64,000 nucleotides of DNA from Paragonimus westermani (GCA_008508345.1 QNGE01003809.1:1-64000), one strand, 5' to 3'. Shown: positions 46,500 through 58,656, counted from the stretch's first letter. Notes: generated from the letters alone by a model not told the origin. Translations and numbers: made by a program.

Positions 46500-49400
46500 C
46501 GCATGTAGATTCTAGGGCAATTCATCGAATGCGATTTCAGTCGTTCCTTTGGAGGCGTTGAAAGTGACGGACAGCGACCGGTTGGAGAAGCGTGGCGGAT
46601 GTGTAGTCAGAAGTTTGATGACTTCGCTGTGCTGAGCAATTTGTCTGGATTGAAAGACTACTAACTGGGGATGTTTCGACATTGCTTTGGAGACGGTGGA
46701 AGACAGATCTTGGTGAACGTGACTTTTGCTTACGTTGAAGACAAGAGCGACCTGAGTGCAGTGATCACTTAGCCATGCGTACGGAACTTTTGTGCGTTCC
46801 CGTTTCTCCCACAAGAACCGTAATCAAGAGGAATCTGTCGACCAGTATGTGACGGCACTGGAGAAGCTAGCTAGTACTGGCAATGTTTGCAAACACATGG
46901 TGGACACTCATACTTGATCGAATAGCTCTCGGCCTTCAGAACGCTGCAGTGATCGTGAGACTGCTGAGGGTGAAACAATTAACGCTTGCCCAGTATATCG
47001 ATACTCGCAGCAGTGAAGCGGCTTCTGTGCGGAGGATGAAAAACTCTAACAGTGGAAGTGGAGCGGCGCTCAACGCGACTAGCCAAGCATAAGTGGTACT
47101 GGCAGTGTACCGCTGCCTGTTTTGTGGCGGAGGTCATGAACGACATCGTTCGGGAAAACTTGTACGACGTACCGAATGAACCATTTCGCCAAGCAGCGCA
47201 GGTTACCATCCGTCAGTCTCATCAATTAGGAGGCAGAAGTCCAAGCACCGACTGATGTTCGAGACACACCTACATCAAAAGAGATTTACGTCGGAGCTTC
47301 TTATTGAAGACAAACGAGGGCGATGTCAGTTATATTTTGGCACATCTGTCAATGCACCAGTAGGTTATCTCCAAACATCCACCATGGAGCCGTTCGATAT
47401 GCAACTGTGGACATGGGATGGAGCGAAAACACACGTATTATGGAAAGCACGTGCGCCGATCAGAAGTCCGAAGGATGGCAATTCTTATGTTATTGATTTC
47501 TTCGTTGTGGGAGGCGATTCAGCATTAACTCTCGGTTTGGATGCCATTCAGACAATGGACTTTGTGACCTTTCATTGCGACAATTTTCTTCTTGTTAGAG
47601 ATTCCCCAACTGTCCCATCAGTACTTACTTGTGTTCTATTCCATCTTTGGTTGTTTATCAGATACTGTTATTCTTTCTGTAGCCGAGTATGCCGTACCGA
47701 TTGCGTTACCAGCCAGCGCAGTTTCGTTAGCCATCCGTGAGAAATTTAGGAACGAGTTGAATCGTTTATCCGAGCTGGAACTAATAACGCTAGTAGATGG
47801 ACCTACCGATTTGGTCAGCCAGGTTGCAGTAACGTTAAAGAAGTCTGGTGGTAGTCGTGTGTGCATTGACATCAGGCCAATGAGTGCGGCACTCCGAAGG
47901 GAACAATACAAGTTGCGGACTCTAAACGATATTTACCCGTTTCTTACGGATTTTGATTTGTCTTCCGCGCATTGGTATCTGGTGCTGGATGAAGAATCCA
48001 GCAACCTAACCACGTTTGGCACCCTTTTTAGGCATTTTGAAGGCTGCGCTTATCTTCTGGACCGAAATTGTTGACCAATGTTCTTCGCAAACGTCTAATT
48101 CTGGGGCTAGACCAATCCAAATTACCGACTTGTGTCGCTGATGGTGTGCTGATATACGGAAGCACGAGTACGGAGCGCGACCGGAATTTGGGGCTTTCCT
48201 AAAACGGTGCATGTCGCAGAGAATAGCCTTATCACCAGATAAGATCTTTTTTCAGGCAACAGAAGTGACGTTTTATGGTCGATCCGGACAAAGTGAATGC
48301 GATCAAGAGCATGCAGCCTCCACGAAGACACCAAAGCAGTTTCACTTCCTAATGGCATGACCAATTACCTGGGTCGATTTCTCCCGAAGTTTGCCGACAT
48401 AATGCGTGCAATCCGGTAACTTACACACAAATGCGTCGCATAGATGTGAGGTGAAGGTCAGCAACCAGCGTTTGACGATGTAAAAGGGTTAGTTTCGATA
48501 GCTCCGGTACTGGCATATCATGATCCGGAACTTCCTGTGGTAATCCAGTGTGATAGCATTCAGTCAGGCCTTGGAGCTGTGCTACTACAACAGGGGAGAC
48601 CGGTTGACTGCAGAAACCGAAGTCTTTCGAATGCGGAACAAAAGTGTGCGCAAGTAGAAAGGGAAATGTTGGCACTGGTTTTTGCTTTGGAACGTTTGAA
48701 CACGTACACATTCGAAAGAGACAGAGTGATACACACTGACCACAAACCTCTGATGGCATTGGTGAAGAATTCGCTGAGTGCCACACCCCGACGTCTACAG
48801 TGGGTGAAGATCAGACTACAAAAGGACGAATGCGGGCTAGTCTACCAGACCGGAGACCAACTGCACATCGCTGATGCTCTCTCGGTGCTGCGACGAATGA
48901 TTCTGAGTTTGAGACCATCGCTTCAATGGACTGCAGGATTAAACCGATAGACAAGATTGTGGAGCTGCAGAACGCGACGAAAAATTATCAAGTGCTTAAA
49001 AAGTTTAGTCGTGATGAAGGGTGGCTGGCCACAAGATAACTAGAATCTGTCCGAAGAACTGGTAGTATTTTTCGAGGACTGTGGTCAATTTGCGCAGGTA
49101 GAGAGAATAGTGTTCAAAGGAGAGAGCTTAATCATCCCGAAGGATTTGCAGCAGAAGTTCATTGAACAAGTCCATGTAGCACATGCTGGAGTGAACAGCT
49201 GTGCTCGGAGAGCAAAAGTACTCTACTGTTGGTCAGACATGTTTAGTAAGGTAAGGGATTTTGTAGCGAAACGTGAAACTTTCAGAAGGCATGACTTTTG
49301 TCTAGTGGAGAAAACAATGCTGCTGAGGTAACATGCATAGAAACCCTGGCAACTGGTTGCGGCCTGTGCATTCGCACATGGCGGAAAACAGTACCTGGTC

Positions 49401-49700
49401 ACGATAGACTATTTTTCGGATTATTTCGAAACTGAATGTCTAGGCAGTACTATCGCAGGTGCAGTTGTCAACATACTGCGTGCTCACTTCGCTCGCTGTG
49501 ACATACCCGAGGTATTTCTCTCTGATAATGGACCTTAGCTTGTGTGCGCGGCATTCAAGGCGTTTGCAGGTAGATATAAGTTTGGGCATCGAATAAGCAG
49601 TTCGTACCACAGTCAGCCAAACGGGAAGACCTAAGCTGCAATTGAGGCTAGTAAAAGATTCCTGGCATTCTGGAAGGTATACTTAAAGAACCCAGTGAGC
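46500..49700 (+). mobile_element. Ty3/Gypsy LTR retrotransposon, decayed but nearly complete in domain order
   Basis: Order on the plus strand: Gag (VDQYVTALEKLASTGNV near 46830, then RRMKNS), nucleocapsid knuckle remnant (CLFCGGGHERHR near 47115), protease region 47255-47600 (ending VGGDSALTLGLDAIQTM, but the catalytic DTG reads FGT), RT 47690-48420 (GGSRVCIDIRPMSAALRR; catalytic motif VADG at 48134-48145 instead of VADD), RNase H 48537-48950 (QCDSIQSGLGAVLLQQ, REMLALVFALERL, THTDHKPL-like), integrase zinc region 49110-49330 (Cys pair lost) and core (TIDYFSDYFE near 49405, FLSDNGP near 49520). Frames switch repeatedly. LTRs not identified. Confidence 0.85.
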
Positions 49701-50113
49701 TTGATTTTGGGCTTCGTGACGACAGATTGACCGGTATTTGTTAAGGGGTGACATTGCTTTAATTAGCCCCTTTGCCGGAGACATGCAGACCGCACTGAAC
49801 AAGATGAATGACCGGGCTGGTTCTCATGGACTGCGCTTCACATCTTCAAAGTGCATTCCCACTCCCTTCTTTGTTGCAGGCATTCCGCGTGGACACTTTC
49901 GCATACTTAGGTAGCATTATCTCGTCAGCCTGTAATGCTACTAATGAGATATCAGTGAGGATAATCAAGGTACGAGTTGCTTTGCCAATGTGCATCATCT
50001 GTGGCATCGGAAAGACTTGGGGTCTTCGCTAAAAGGAAGGGTGTATAATGCTTGTGTGTGTTCTGATTTGTTCTGTGGTTCCGAAATGTGGTATGTTCGC
50101 GATGAAGATTTGC

Positions 50114-50122
50114 TGTGTTTGA
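50114..50122. repeat. Target-site duplication, left
   Basis: TGTGTTTGA, repeated at 51494-51502 on the other side of the nested family A LINE. Confidence 0.75.
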
Positions 50123-51493
50123 CCGTAGGGGTGCGTTCAATTCATTGTACCGATATTTAGTTTTACAGCTGCTCAAACGCGAGGATGTACCGAATGCTAT
50201 GGGAAAGTACTGTCTGCGCTTCATTTCCATACTTCAGCTCAGGTTGGGGTTTACGGTGAACTGTCTGACAGTTACAGCACCAGGAGTGGCGTACGTCAAG
50301 GCTGTCCACTCTCGGACGAAATACGGGAGGACTCTCTATGAAGTCCACAAGATACTGGCATGGATCTCCCACCTGGTGGAAGACTGATCTTGATTAGGCT
50401 GATAACAAGGTGTTGCGATTTGATAATTTCCAAGCAGCACAAACAGCGCTAGTGGCTGTTTCGCATTCTTGTGATCGCTTCGGAAGGCGTTTTGCAGCCT
50501 CAAATTGCAAAGTGCTCGTACGAGAATGCTGAGACTACGTGAATTCAGCGTTAGATAGTGACGTCATGGAGGTCGTTGATGGGTTTGTATACTTGGGAGG
50601 CTGCATTGGCGGAGATGTAGAAAGTGGAATTGAAGTGCGTATCTCTGAGGTTGAGGCAGTAATTGGCCATCTAAGACATCTCTGGCGGCAGCGAGGTATC
50701 TCTGAGATCTAACGATCGTTTATATAGGACGACAGTAATACTTTACAGCAGCGATAGACATCACCGCCCATAGCAGAAGACGTGAACCGTCTCCATGCCT
50801 TTCACTACCGATGTCTGCGTCCGATCGCTCGCACCAGGTAGCACCAATGAGTGCGCAACAAAGAGATTAGTAGGCTGCTGTTCGGTAGTGATTGTCAAAC
50901 GAGTTCTATCGTTCAATGATTATGTTTGCACAGACTTAGATGGTTAGGTCATGTATTAAGGATGCAAGATGGTTAGGTCATGTATTAAGGATGCCAGCTA
51001 GTCGTCTCGACTGGCGCAGTGTGCAAGGTGGACAGATGATGACCCAAAGTAGAGGAGTGAAATTGTTCATGAAGGGGTTGGCCACTGTAGATCGGGTTCG
51101 CCTCCCATGCTGGAGACCTTGTGACTCACAGAGTCGGTGGTTGAAGAAGTTAGGTGAGCTGGTAGCTATTTGAGGTCAGTGGCATGAATGTTGTTGTTTG
51201 ACCGAGTGGTCTGCGAATTCAGTGTACTCAATGAGACGAAGCAATAAAAGCCGTAAGGAAGTTGTCCTGCTGATGACGGCTTAATTCCACTTATGATTGG
51301 GTTGTTTGTTTGTTTACAAGGTGTGGGCATTTTGCTACCAAATGTTTGAATGTAGACTTAGCCATTCTCATTAGTTAGGTTTGTTCTCTTACCCTTATTT
51401 TGTTCTCTTCTTGGCTAGGGTTTACTTTTTTTTCGTGGTTGTGTGGCAGTTGCTTATCAATGAGAACCACTGTTGTGTTGCTGTCTATACGGA
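50123..51493 (+). mobile_element. RTE-like LINE (family A) nested inside family B
   Basis: Starts inside the RT palm (RRGAFNSLYRYLVLQLL at 50124), continues with a decayed catalytic site (stop-A-D-N at 50395-50406), DGFVYLGGCIGGDVESGIEV near 50585, AEDVNRLHAFHYRCLRPIAR near 50775, GHVLRMPASRLDW near 50975 and SQSRWLKKLGELVA before the stop near 51171. The 3' untranslated part ends in the family's terminal block (GTGGTTGTGTGGCAGTT to TTGCTGTCTATACGG). Flanked by a 9-bp direct repeat, TGTGTTTGA. Confidence 0.85.
50939..50996. repeat. 29-bp tandem duplication inside the LINE
   Basis: Two 29-bp units at 50939-50967 and 50968-50996 differ at one base near the end. The unit encodes the conserved LGHVLRM block. 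29 is not a multiple of three, so the duplication shifts the frame. Confidence 0.85.
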
Positions 51494-51502
51494 TGTGTTT
51501 GA
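51494..51502. repeat. Target-site duplication, right
   Basis: TGTGTTTGA; followed by ATCATCGTT, which continues the family B sequence as seen at 58373-58390. Confidence 0.75.
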
Positions 51503-51900
51503 TCATCGTTGTCTTCACCAATTAGCCTACAGCAGATGGACTGACCGGGTGAGTAACACGGCCTTTCGGCGGCGCGTGTTCTGGAACGGTCGGGATGAGT
51601 GGTCAAATGGTCACCTGATCACGCTGCACAGCTTACGATGGTTGAGTCATGCACTCCGTATACCAGCTGAGCGTTTGCCGTACCAGGCATTATACATTGA
51701 GTTCACGAGTATTTGGGTAAAACCACATGGTGGTCAAGCAACAACGTGGTCACGAAATGTAGAGACTTACTGTTCCACAATGGTGGGTACGTATCGCTTA
51801 TCTGGCTGGGTTCCTCGTGATCACCCAAATCGCTGTTTAAAAGCGCTGTCCGCGGTCAATGGCATGCCTGCACTCACGGTTTCTTGTTTTTTTTTCCACC

Positions 51901-54515
51901 TACCGTTAAGGTAAAAGGCGACCCCAGCCACAGTACCTTCCCTGTCAGGTTCAAGGCCTTTGTAGTGGTGATGTTGCCCTGATGGCGTATTTTTCTGAGA
52001 CATGTTTATCAAAATTATTGTGTATTTGTATACGGATAGATCCATTGCTATTCATTCGCAATGTCTAACCAACTCACCTTTTCGAAATACCGCTTAAATC
52101 GCCAATGTTCTTTTGTCTTATTACCAAAACTCACTTCATTCTGTAAATGCCACTTCAGCAACGCCTGCCGTGAAAATTATTCAGGCTTAATTGTCTCTCC
52201 TTACTGAAAGCCGTAATTCCGCTACAATGTTGCCTAATGTGCTCGTGATCGTTTGAAGTTCGCCGTTTAACCTTCGTTTTTACGGTTCTTACAGATGTGC
52301 CTTACGCGATCTTCGATTTAGTTCCAGTTCACTCCTTGTTGCTGTTGCTTTCACTTGATAGATTTTTTTCTTTTACTGGAATCGTTTTCAGGTATCTACT
52401 TACTTTCTGTTCATATGTAAAGGTAGACCTCTCAGAAAGGGACTTTTGAAGTCATCTGGAGGTCTACAAACAACTGGATGCTGTTTTGTATCACGAAACG
52501 TTACTTCCCGTGATGTGGCTCGCTTAAAAATAACGTGCATTCACACTTTTCTTTTGATACCGAAGTGGTTGCTCCTGTACTGCTGGATTATCTGTCCATC
52601 TATAAGTTGTCCACACCTTGTCATCTGTTACATCTTTGTTTTGTGTACTCATGGTGCATTGTTTTTTTCCGAAGCGTGTCAAAGTTGTGAGCCACATGTA
52701 CACATGAGAGTTGTGTATACTCATGATATGGTCCTATAATTCCATCGCAGTCGTTTTTGTACTTATCTTAATTGTACACATAGATGTACGGTAACTTTCC
52801 ACTGGTACAACGTAACTGATTTAGTCGGTTTAACACAGTTTTGGTATAATCGTCTTCAAACTATTGAGTTCTGTAGTTTTGTTCCGGGTTGCACATCCAG
52901 AAATTGTAAACGAAGTTGAACGAGTTTGTGTTTTTTGGTCAAGAACGATGAAGCACGGGGAAAACACATGCAGTAATGACGATACAAAACGACGGTCCGT
53001 CCGATTGACTGGTTGAAGGTCAGATGTGCTTGATTTCACATTAGACTTCGTAGCAATAAAGCATTCCTCCATCTTGTTTGATGATGTCCCAATCGGTGGT
53101 AATGAAAAGTCGTTGGGTTGTCAGAATGTTCAAGGGGTGGTTTTTATAACGTTCGTTCTCTTTGCTCAGAAGACAGCGTTGGTGCTGCCTCAACAACCAT
53201 AGGGCCATGTCTCACAGCTTGAACCCTATTAGCCATTGCATTGTTGTATAAGTTTTCCATCATCACTTTGTTTGACAACGGATCCTAATTTGCATTTGAA
53301 ACTTCACAATAAATACCCACCACTTGATCTTCGTCTTTTACACAATTACACATATATATGTGTACGCGTATACATGACTATAGTTAATGTCGTCATAAGT
53401 CGAACATAAACCATACGCTGGTGGCCAGCCTGCCACTTCTAGCCAAAACCACGACTCCCAAATGAAGCATGATGTGACAAGCGGTGATATGACATTCATA
53501 ACAGGTGTGTGCCAACGAAACCTATGAGACGAGGTCACCATTCTCTAGAGGTCAACAAAATCTGTCCATCATGAAGACGATACCGAACTTCATTACTGCC
53601 AGGACTGTGTTTTCACCACACGCTGCCAACGGTTTGAAGACACTGATGGTCGTAAATCAAAACTGGGCTTCTTATGCATGATTGTGTCAGGTTTCGCAGC
53701 CGTAGAGTAAATGCTCTACGTCTTCTGTGTGATTGTGGCCATACATACTCCTCGTTGCTTGTGTGCCCGTTACTTCTCTTGAGAACGTGGGTGATTGTGC
53801 TAGAGTTCCATCCAAGTAGGATGTTCTGCTCATTTCTATGCTTTCAGTCTGCTTGTATTTTGGAGCATGGCCGCTTTCTTTGTGGAATGCCGGAAGCTCA
53901 TTTACATCGGACGTCTTGGGGCGTTTTAAAAATTTCATCTGAAAATTTCGGCCTTATTTCGCACGTAATGTCTTCCACTGGCATGTTCTTACGAGATGTC
54001 ACTCCCAGCCTTCGTTTTAGTCCCACAAACTGTGGTTTTCTTTATTGGCTTCCTTGGGCGTCACTCGCCTCTAGTTTGTGTTTACCTCTAGTGGCTCGGA
54101 TGCGCTGGGATAGTCTCCTCCAGTTACGAAATGTGACGGTTGATTCCATCTCTATTGCGCATGCTGATCGCCATGCCTGTCGGTTCTCTTCGACATAATT
54201 CGTAAGTTATATTTTAGTTCTTTTTGAAACTAGTTTATCGTTAGCTCTAATCGGAATCCACCGGCGAACATTGTTACGTTCAAGACAACAGTCCAAAAGT
54301 CAAAAAATTGGAAACCAATCAGGGTGGTATCCGCCATGCGTGTTATTGCGACTGTGCGCCAGCCAAGCCTCTTTATCTCTTAACGATGGGTTTGCAGCTT
54401 TCAATGTCAACAAACTGTAGGGTTTTGAGACCCTTACGCCCGCTTATTGCCCTAATTGGTTTCTGGCTGTGCTGTGGATGTCACTCGAAATGCATATAGG
54501 CTTCGTCACCGATTT
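51901..54515. other. No recognised gene
   Basis: A 174-codon plus-strand frame at 53674-54198 is the longest open frame, but its composition is not convincing. The opposite strand holds a short DVEHLLYGC piece that might be an RT C-terminal Cys/His relic. Otherwise nothing recognised. Confidence 0.4.
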
Positions 54516-54930
54516 TCACACAGTCAGAGTACAAGTAGGTGCTTCAGATTGACTTACATTCAACACTGATTGCTGCCTACCTGATCCTTTCTTAGTCCAC
54601 TGGTATTTAGGCGACAGTGGTCGTCGAAGGGTGAGTGGGCGTTTACAGTACCGGATGTTGATGTCCTGTTGAACACCGTGCTGGATGTTACTTTCCGTGC
54701 GGCGAGTAGCCTCGGAGTGCTTGCCACCTAGGGCGGGTTCAGCTCTTTGTCCGCCAACCCGTGCGTTCAGGTTGCTGACTAGGATCACTATATCCATACT
54801 GTTGTGTTTTAAAGGCCTGCTAAACATTGATGAACTTCGGTTTTGTTTGTTTGCCTCACGACCAATTGGTTATATGTTGCAACTACACGCAGACGTGATT
54901 TATCAGAGCGGTCACTTCAAATTCTAACCT
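54516..54930 (-). mobile_element. RTE-like LINE endonuclease fragment
   Basis: Minus strand: DIVILVSNLNARVGGQRAE followed by GGKHSEATRRTES matches the apurinic-type endonuclease block normally reading GDLNARVG (Asp replaced). A later piece (LTLRRPLSPKYQWTKKG) corresponds to the W-P-rich segment before the catalytic His. This is the only endonuclease remnant of the RTE families in the window. Confidence 0.7.
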
Positions 54931-55361
54931 TACGGCAGAAAATCAGTTGCTGACTGAATTTCGGCTAATCAAAGCGGATTCTGTGTCAGCGCTAAACACA
55001 ATCCCAATGCCAATTTGGCTCGGAGTTGAAGCCACATCATGACTCAACGGACGGGGATAGGGATATTCACCTACTGCTGGAACCTTGGGAGTAGTTTTTA
55101 GTACGGTGAAACCTCCTGTGACAAAGGTTCCCAACATTCGAGTCAGTGTTTTTGGCCAGTTTGCTTTAGTTTTCGAACGCCGGAATTAACCAGCATGATT
55201 GAATATCTGAGTTTCAGCAGTCATCCAGACCGGCTGTACCGACGTCAGCCTAAGCTGCAACTGTTTATTGTAGCAGGCTGTATCGTTATTGCTGGTAACT
55301 GGTGAGGAGATTTCCTTTTGAAAGGAAAAAAGCGGTACTTTTGTTACGCCTGTCATTACAG

Positions 55362-55581
55362 TCAACAAGCTGCTGCGAAAGCAATATCATTTAGGCACAT
55401 GCATGCTTTTTCTTACACAGCTGCAGCCCTTCGAAATAGTTTGGTGACAACTCCAAACCACGATTATGCACCATCTACTTTGGGCCAATTTCTGTTGTGT
55501 CTGCCTGAACTGCGATGTACTGGCACAGGTTGCACGCACTCTCTCGATTCTGATATCGAAAGCTCACGTGGGGTGATTAAC
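55362..55581 (+). CDS. Exon of an unidentified spliced gene (exon a)
   Basis: An acceptor (gcctgtcattacag) and a consensus donor (GATTAAC followed by GTAAGTG) bound 220 nt, phase 2 to 0, open for 73 codons. The peptide includes AISFRHMHAFSYTAAALRNS and APSTLGQFLLCLPELRCTGT. The exit phase matches the next exon, 56399-56701. No recognised domain; probably cytoplasmic with ordered helices followed by a Ser-rich linker. Confidence 0.55.
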
Positions 55582-56398
55582 GTAAGTGTTTTTTTACAAT
55601 ACGGATTGCTCTTCGATTTCGTTGAACAAACCATAAGACCCGTTGACGCTGTAGTTACAGTGTGCACGAATTCTTTTGATTAGAACTCGGCAAACTCTTC
55701 AGTGCAATAGAATGCGTTAGATAAGTTGACATTTTATCTTGGATTTCTCCACTCTTGAACGCTACTGTTTGTTTAACAGTTGAATCGCTGGGCTTCATTT
55801 ATGCTCGTAGAGTCTGAGCCGTTTCTTGTGTTGATGCTTGAGATCCAACTGCCCCCTGAATGTTATCGTCAGTCGCCCAAATCACCTTACTGTCTTTGCA
55901 TTGCTTGATAACTCCGCACAGAAACGACATCGATTCCGGTGTGTGTATTCGCTAAAAGCGTCAAAAAACGGAAGCCATTAGTTATTACTCAACAGTACAT
56001 GTTTCATTTTTGCTAGGCATTAATTCCTAAACTTCAGCTTATCACCCTCATCACTTAACATGCAGTACACAAGCATAAAACTCAGAAGTCACAACAGAAC
56101 GTTTAATAACTATTATTCCAGTATTGCCCAAAACTTGATCCGGTTATTTCGATTCGTTCAACCATATGAGTTTAGCAAATCAGCCTAAAAGAAGATCAGG
56201 AGAAAACTGAAATCTATATTTCGCAATCTGAAACTCTTCTCAGTTTGTTTCTTTATCACCCTCCCCCTTTCTTCACATCATCCATTATGGAAAGCGCTTT
56301 CCCAAACTGTGTAATGCATGTTCACTCTTCAACGTATTTTTGTTTGAGGTAGGTAACGTCTTATATCTAATTCGTCGTTTTTGTTTCTCCTTCTACAG

Positions 56399-56701
56399 GC
56401 TGTTTCTCGAAGCCGTTCGCCTTTACTGTTAGATGATGCACTTGCTGGGACTCCAGTGGAAGTGCACTCGAATGAATTTGGTGGAGTCAACTCCGTAAGT
56501 TGGATTAGTGACACAACTGGCAGTGAGGCTTCTCACGCACTCTATCGTGAAATGGATCCTTACAACTATGCTCCAGTAACGGGGAGTTTAATTCCTTCAC
56601 CGACCTCCTGTTCTTCCTCACTGATAGAAGGGACAGAAGCTTCCAATACTGGTGGTTGGGTTGCTGTTACTAGGTTATCAGATTCCAAAGATAACATTTC
56701 C
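56399..56701 (+). CDS. Exon of an unidentified spliced gene (exon b)
   Basis: A strong acceptor (tttgtttctccttctacag) and strong donor (ATTTCC followed by GTGAGT) enclose exactly 101 codons, phase 0 to 0. Ser/Thr-rich and low in complexity toward the end: SRSRSPLLLDDALAGTPVEV, GSLIPSPTSCSSSLIEG, then GGWVAVTRLSDSKDN. This looks like a disordered linker. It joins in frame to exon a. The next visible exon, 62216-62304, enters in phase 1, so at least one exon between them is missing. Confidence 0.6.
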
Positions 56702-56969
56702 GTGAGTTTCCATTGCACTGTAATACTGTAGCTACTTATTGCGATGTACTCGTCTTCCATACTCTCGGTATATCAGGTCGCAAATAATAGATCCCTTGTG
56801 GTCGGGAGTCATCTTGTGCTAATGGGTTAGCGAATTTCTTAATTCCGCTCTTCCAATTATTTATTATGTTGAACCGCGAGTCCACCGGTTTTCATGATGG
56901 GACCGTTCGAGTTTTGAAGGCTGTTTGATATAACGGCAGTCTACCAGATCCTAGAGTGTGCACCGACAT

Positions 56970-57800
56970 ACTGTGAATGGAATGGTGTAAATTTGCTCTC
57001 AGGCACTCAGTTTCAATAGACAAAGTAAGCAAACAGCGCCCTAATCTTTGATGGCTCACAGAGAGCTCAGAACATCTTGGACGGATTAGAGGCTTTACTT
57101 CCTCAGTTTGGCATGGCCTTTGCACCCACTAAGTGCAAGGTGCTTTTGCAAGATTGCTAGGACTCTGTGCCTTCTCTCACCACTGGTGGTGATCAGTTGG
57201 AAATCGTTTAGAAGTTCGCGTACCTTGGGACCTGTATCAGTGCTGTTTAATGAGGTCTCAAAGGCTGGGATGGTGTTTGTCAACTTACGCCATCTGTATC
57301 GTCGGCATGATCTCAATCTTTCTACGAAAGGCCGAGTGTATAATGCCACCATGTGAGCAGTCCTATTCAATGGCTTCGAAACCTGGTCTGTTCAAGCGGA
57401 GGATGTTCATAGAGAATCTGTTTTCGAACATTGGTTTTCTCCGAAGTGTTAGCTGTGTTTGATGGGAACACAATGTCAGCAGTGACGAAGTTCGCCGGCG
57501 GGTCTTCAGGACGGATAAATTGTGTCGACCCCTAAGCATAATGATCCCATCTCACAGGCTTCGTTGACTTGATCACATCTTGCAAATGCCAACTCAACGC
57601 CTGTCCCGTCGTGCATTATTTGCGAATGATGCATTAGATTGTAAACGGTAGCGTAGTAGTCAGCACTTGACTTGGGCTCGGGGTATGAAGGCACTTACTT
57701 CAGTACATCACTCCGGGCTTCCTGACTAGGGTCCAAAGGACACTGAACATCGTTGGTTAAAGATGCTGGCGAAGAACAGAAACCGATGGTGCTCGTGTTG
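56970..57800 (+). mobile_element. RTE-like LINE, RT thumb to 3' end fragment
   Basis: Begins with ALIFDGSQRAQNILDGLEAL and GMAFAPTKCKVLLQDC near 57040-57160, then FAYLGTCIS, a decayed RRHDLNLSTKGRVYNATM (57306-57356), VFDGNTMSAVTKFAGG, and a C-terminal MPTQRLSRRALFANDALD near 57585. It ends MLAKNRNRWCSC near 57790. Stops and shifts throughout. Lies in the intron after exon b of the plus-strand gene. Confidence 0.75.
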
Positions 57801-58024
57801 CGAGTCTCCGTTTGCATCGTTACGACTCTATCTCATATCTCCTCACATTGTTCTTTCTTCTTTCATTTTTCACCGTTTTTACACGTCATACATCGTTTGC
57901 ACTGTAGCTTTTCTCTTGCGTACCTCAGTGATCCGCGTTTCAAGTTTCCTACTGGAACTAGGCTAACGGCATTGCAAAGGTCACTATTCTGCTTAACTTC
58001 TTTACCAAATCCATACATACTATG

Positions 58025-58656
58025 ATAAACAAGGCGAATACTCGAGCTGGTCTTTATGGAATGAGCCTTGCTCCTTCCATATGCTACGTGCTATATCAAG
58101 ACTGAGATATTCTCATTCCCACCCACTTTATTGTTAGCAGTTCATTTGAGACTGGATCGTTTCGAGTACTTGGACAGCATCATCTTGGCAACTTTTAACA
58201 TCGTTGGTAAAAGATATCGCAAAAATTGGCGAAGGCCCGTGCTATCTTTCTTAAACCACGGCATCTGCAACGTCGTAAATACTCCCGGTTATAGCTAGAA
58301 AGAAGAATGCATAGTGCCTGTGCACAATCCGGCTTGCTTTACGGTTCGGATTATAAAAAACCAACCGAATTACTGTATTTGATCATCGTTACCTCCGCAT
58401 CGGCGACGGGGCCTTTTGCCGGTGCGTGTTGCCCATATCTTCGATTGCGCAATCTTTTGGTGAGCTGGCAAAAGTGAATAGTCTGTGGTGGTTGGATCAC
58501 GCGCACCGTATGCCACGTGAATACTTACCTCACCAAACATTGTGTTGAGGCCACCAGCAGGTGAGTAAAACCACCAAGCTATCGGACAACAACGGGGTTG
58601 TGATAGATGAGGTCCATGACTGTTTCGTTGACATGAACATATTGTAGCGAGAAGGC
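58025..58656 (+). mobile_element. RTE-like LINE (family B), C-terminal fragment
   Basis: INKANTRAGLYGMSLAPS near 58025, then RVLGQHHLG-type thumb remnants, LKPRHLQRRKYSRL near 58250, the GAATTACTGTATTTGATCAT junction at 58367-58386, and LWWLDHAHRMPREYLPHQTL near 58480. Same family as 49750-51900, but without the nested copy. Ends close to the N at 58657. Confidence 0.75.

Larger units (their letters stand above)
49750..51900 (+). mobile_element. RTE-like LINE (family B), 5'-truncated, split by family A
   Basis: 49780-50113 reads ALNKMNDRAGSHGLRF and, after a shift, VDTFAYLGSIISSACNAT and the thumb connection up to DEDLLC. The family resumes at 51503 with DHRCLHQLAYSRWTDRVSN, RRRVFWNGRDEW, LHSLRWLSHALRIPAERLPY and LSGWVPRDHPNRCLKAL. 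Between the halves is a family A copy. The copy at 58025-58656 has the uninterrupted version of the junction, which proves the order. Dead element. Confidence 0.8.

Noticed and set aside
46512..46814. 100-codon minus-strand frame
   Set aside because: It is antisense to the Gag region of the Gypsy element on the plus strand.
53687..53750. DVEHLLYGC on the minus strand as an RT C-terminal Cys/His motif
   Set aside because: The surrounding frame gives no other RT or RNase H block, so a nine-residue resemblance is too little.
53674..54198. 174-codon plus-strand frame as a gene
   Set aside because: No start context, no splice borders, composition rich in Leu/Ser/Cys as in chance frames, and no recognised domain.
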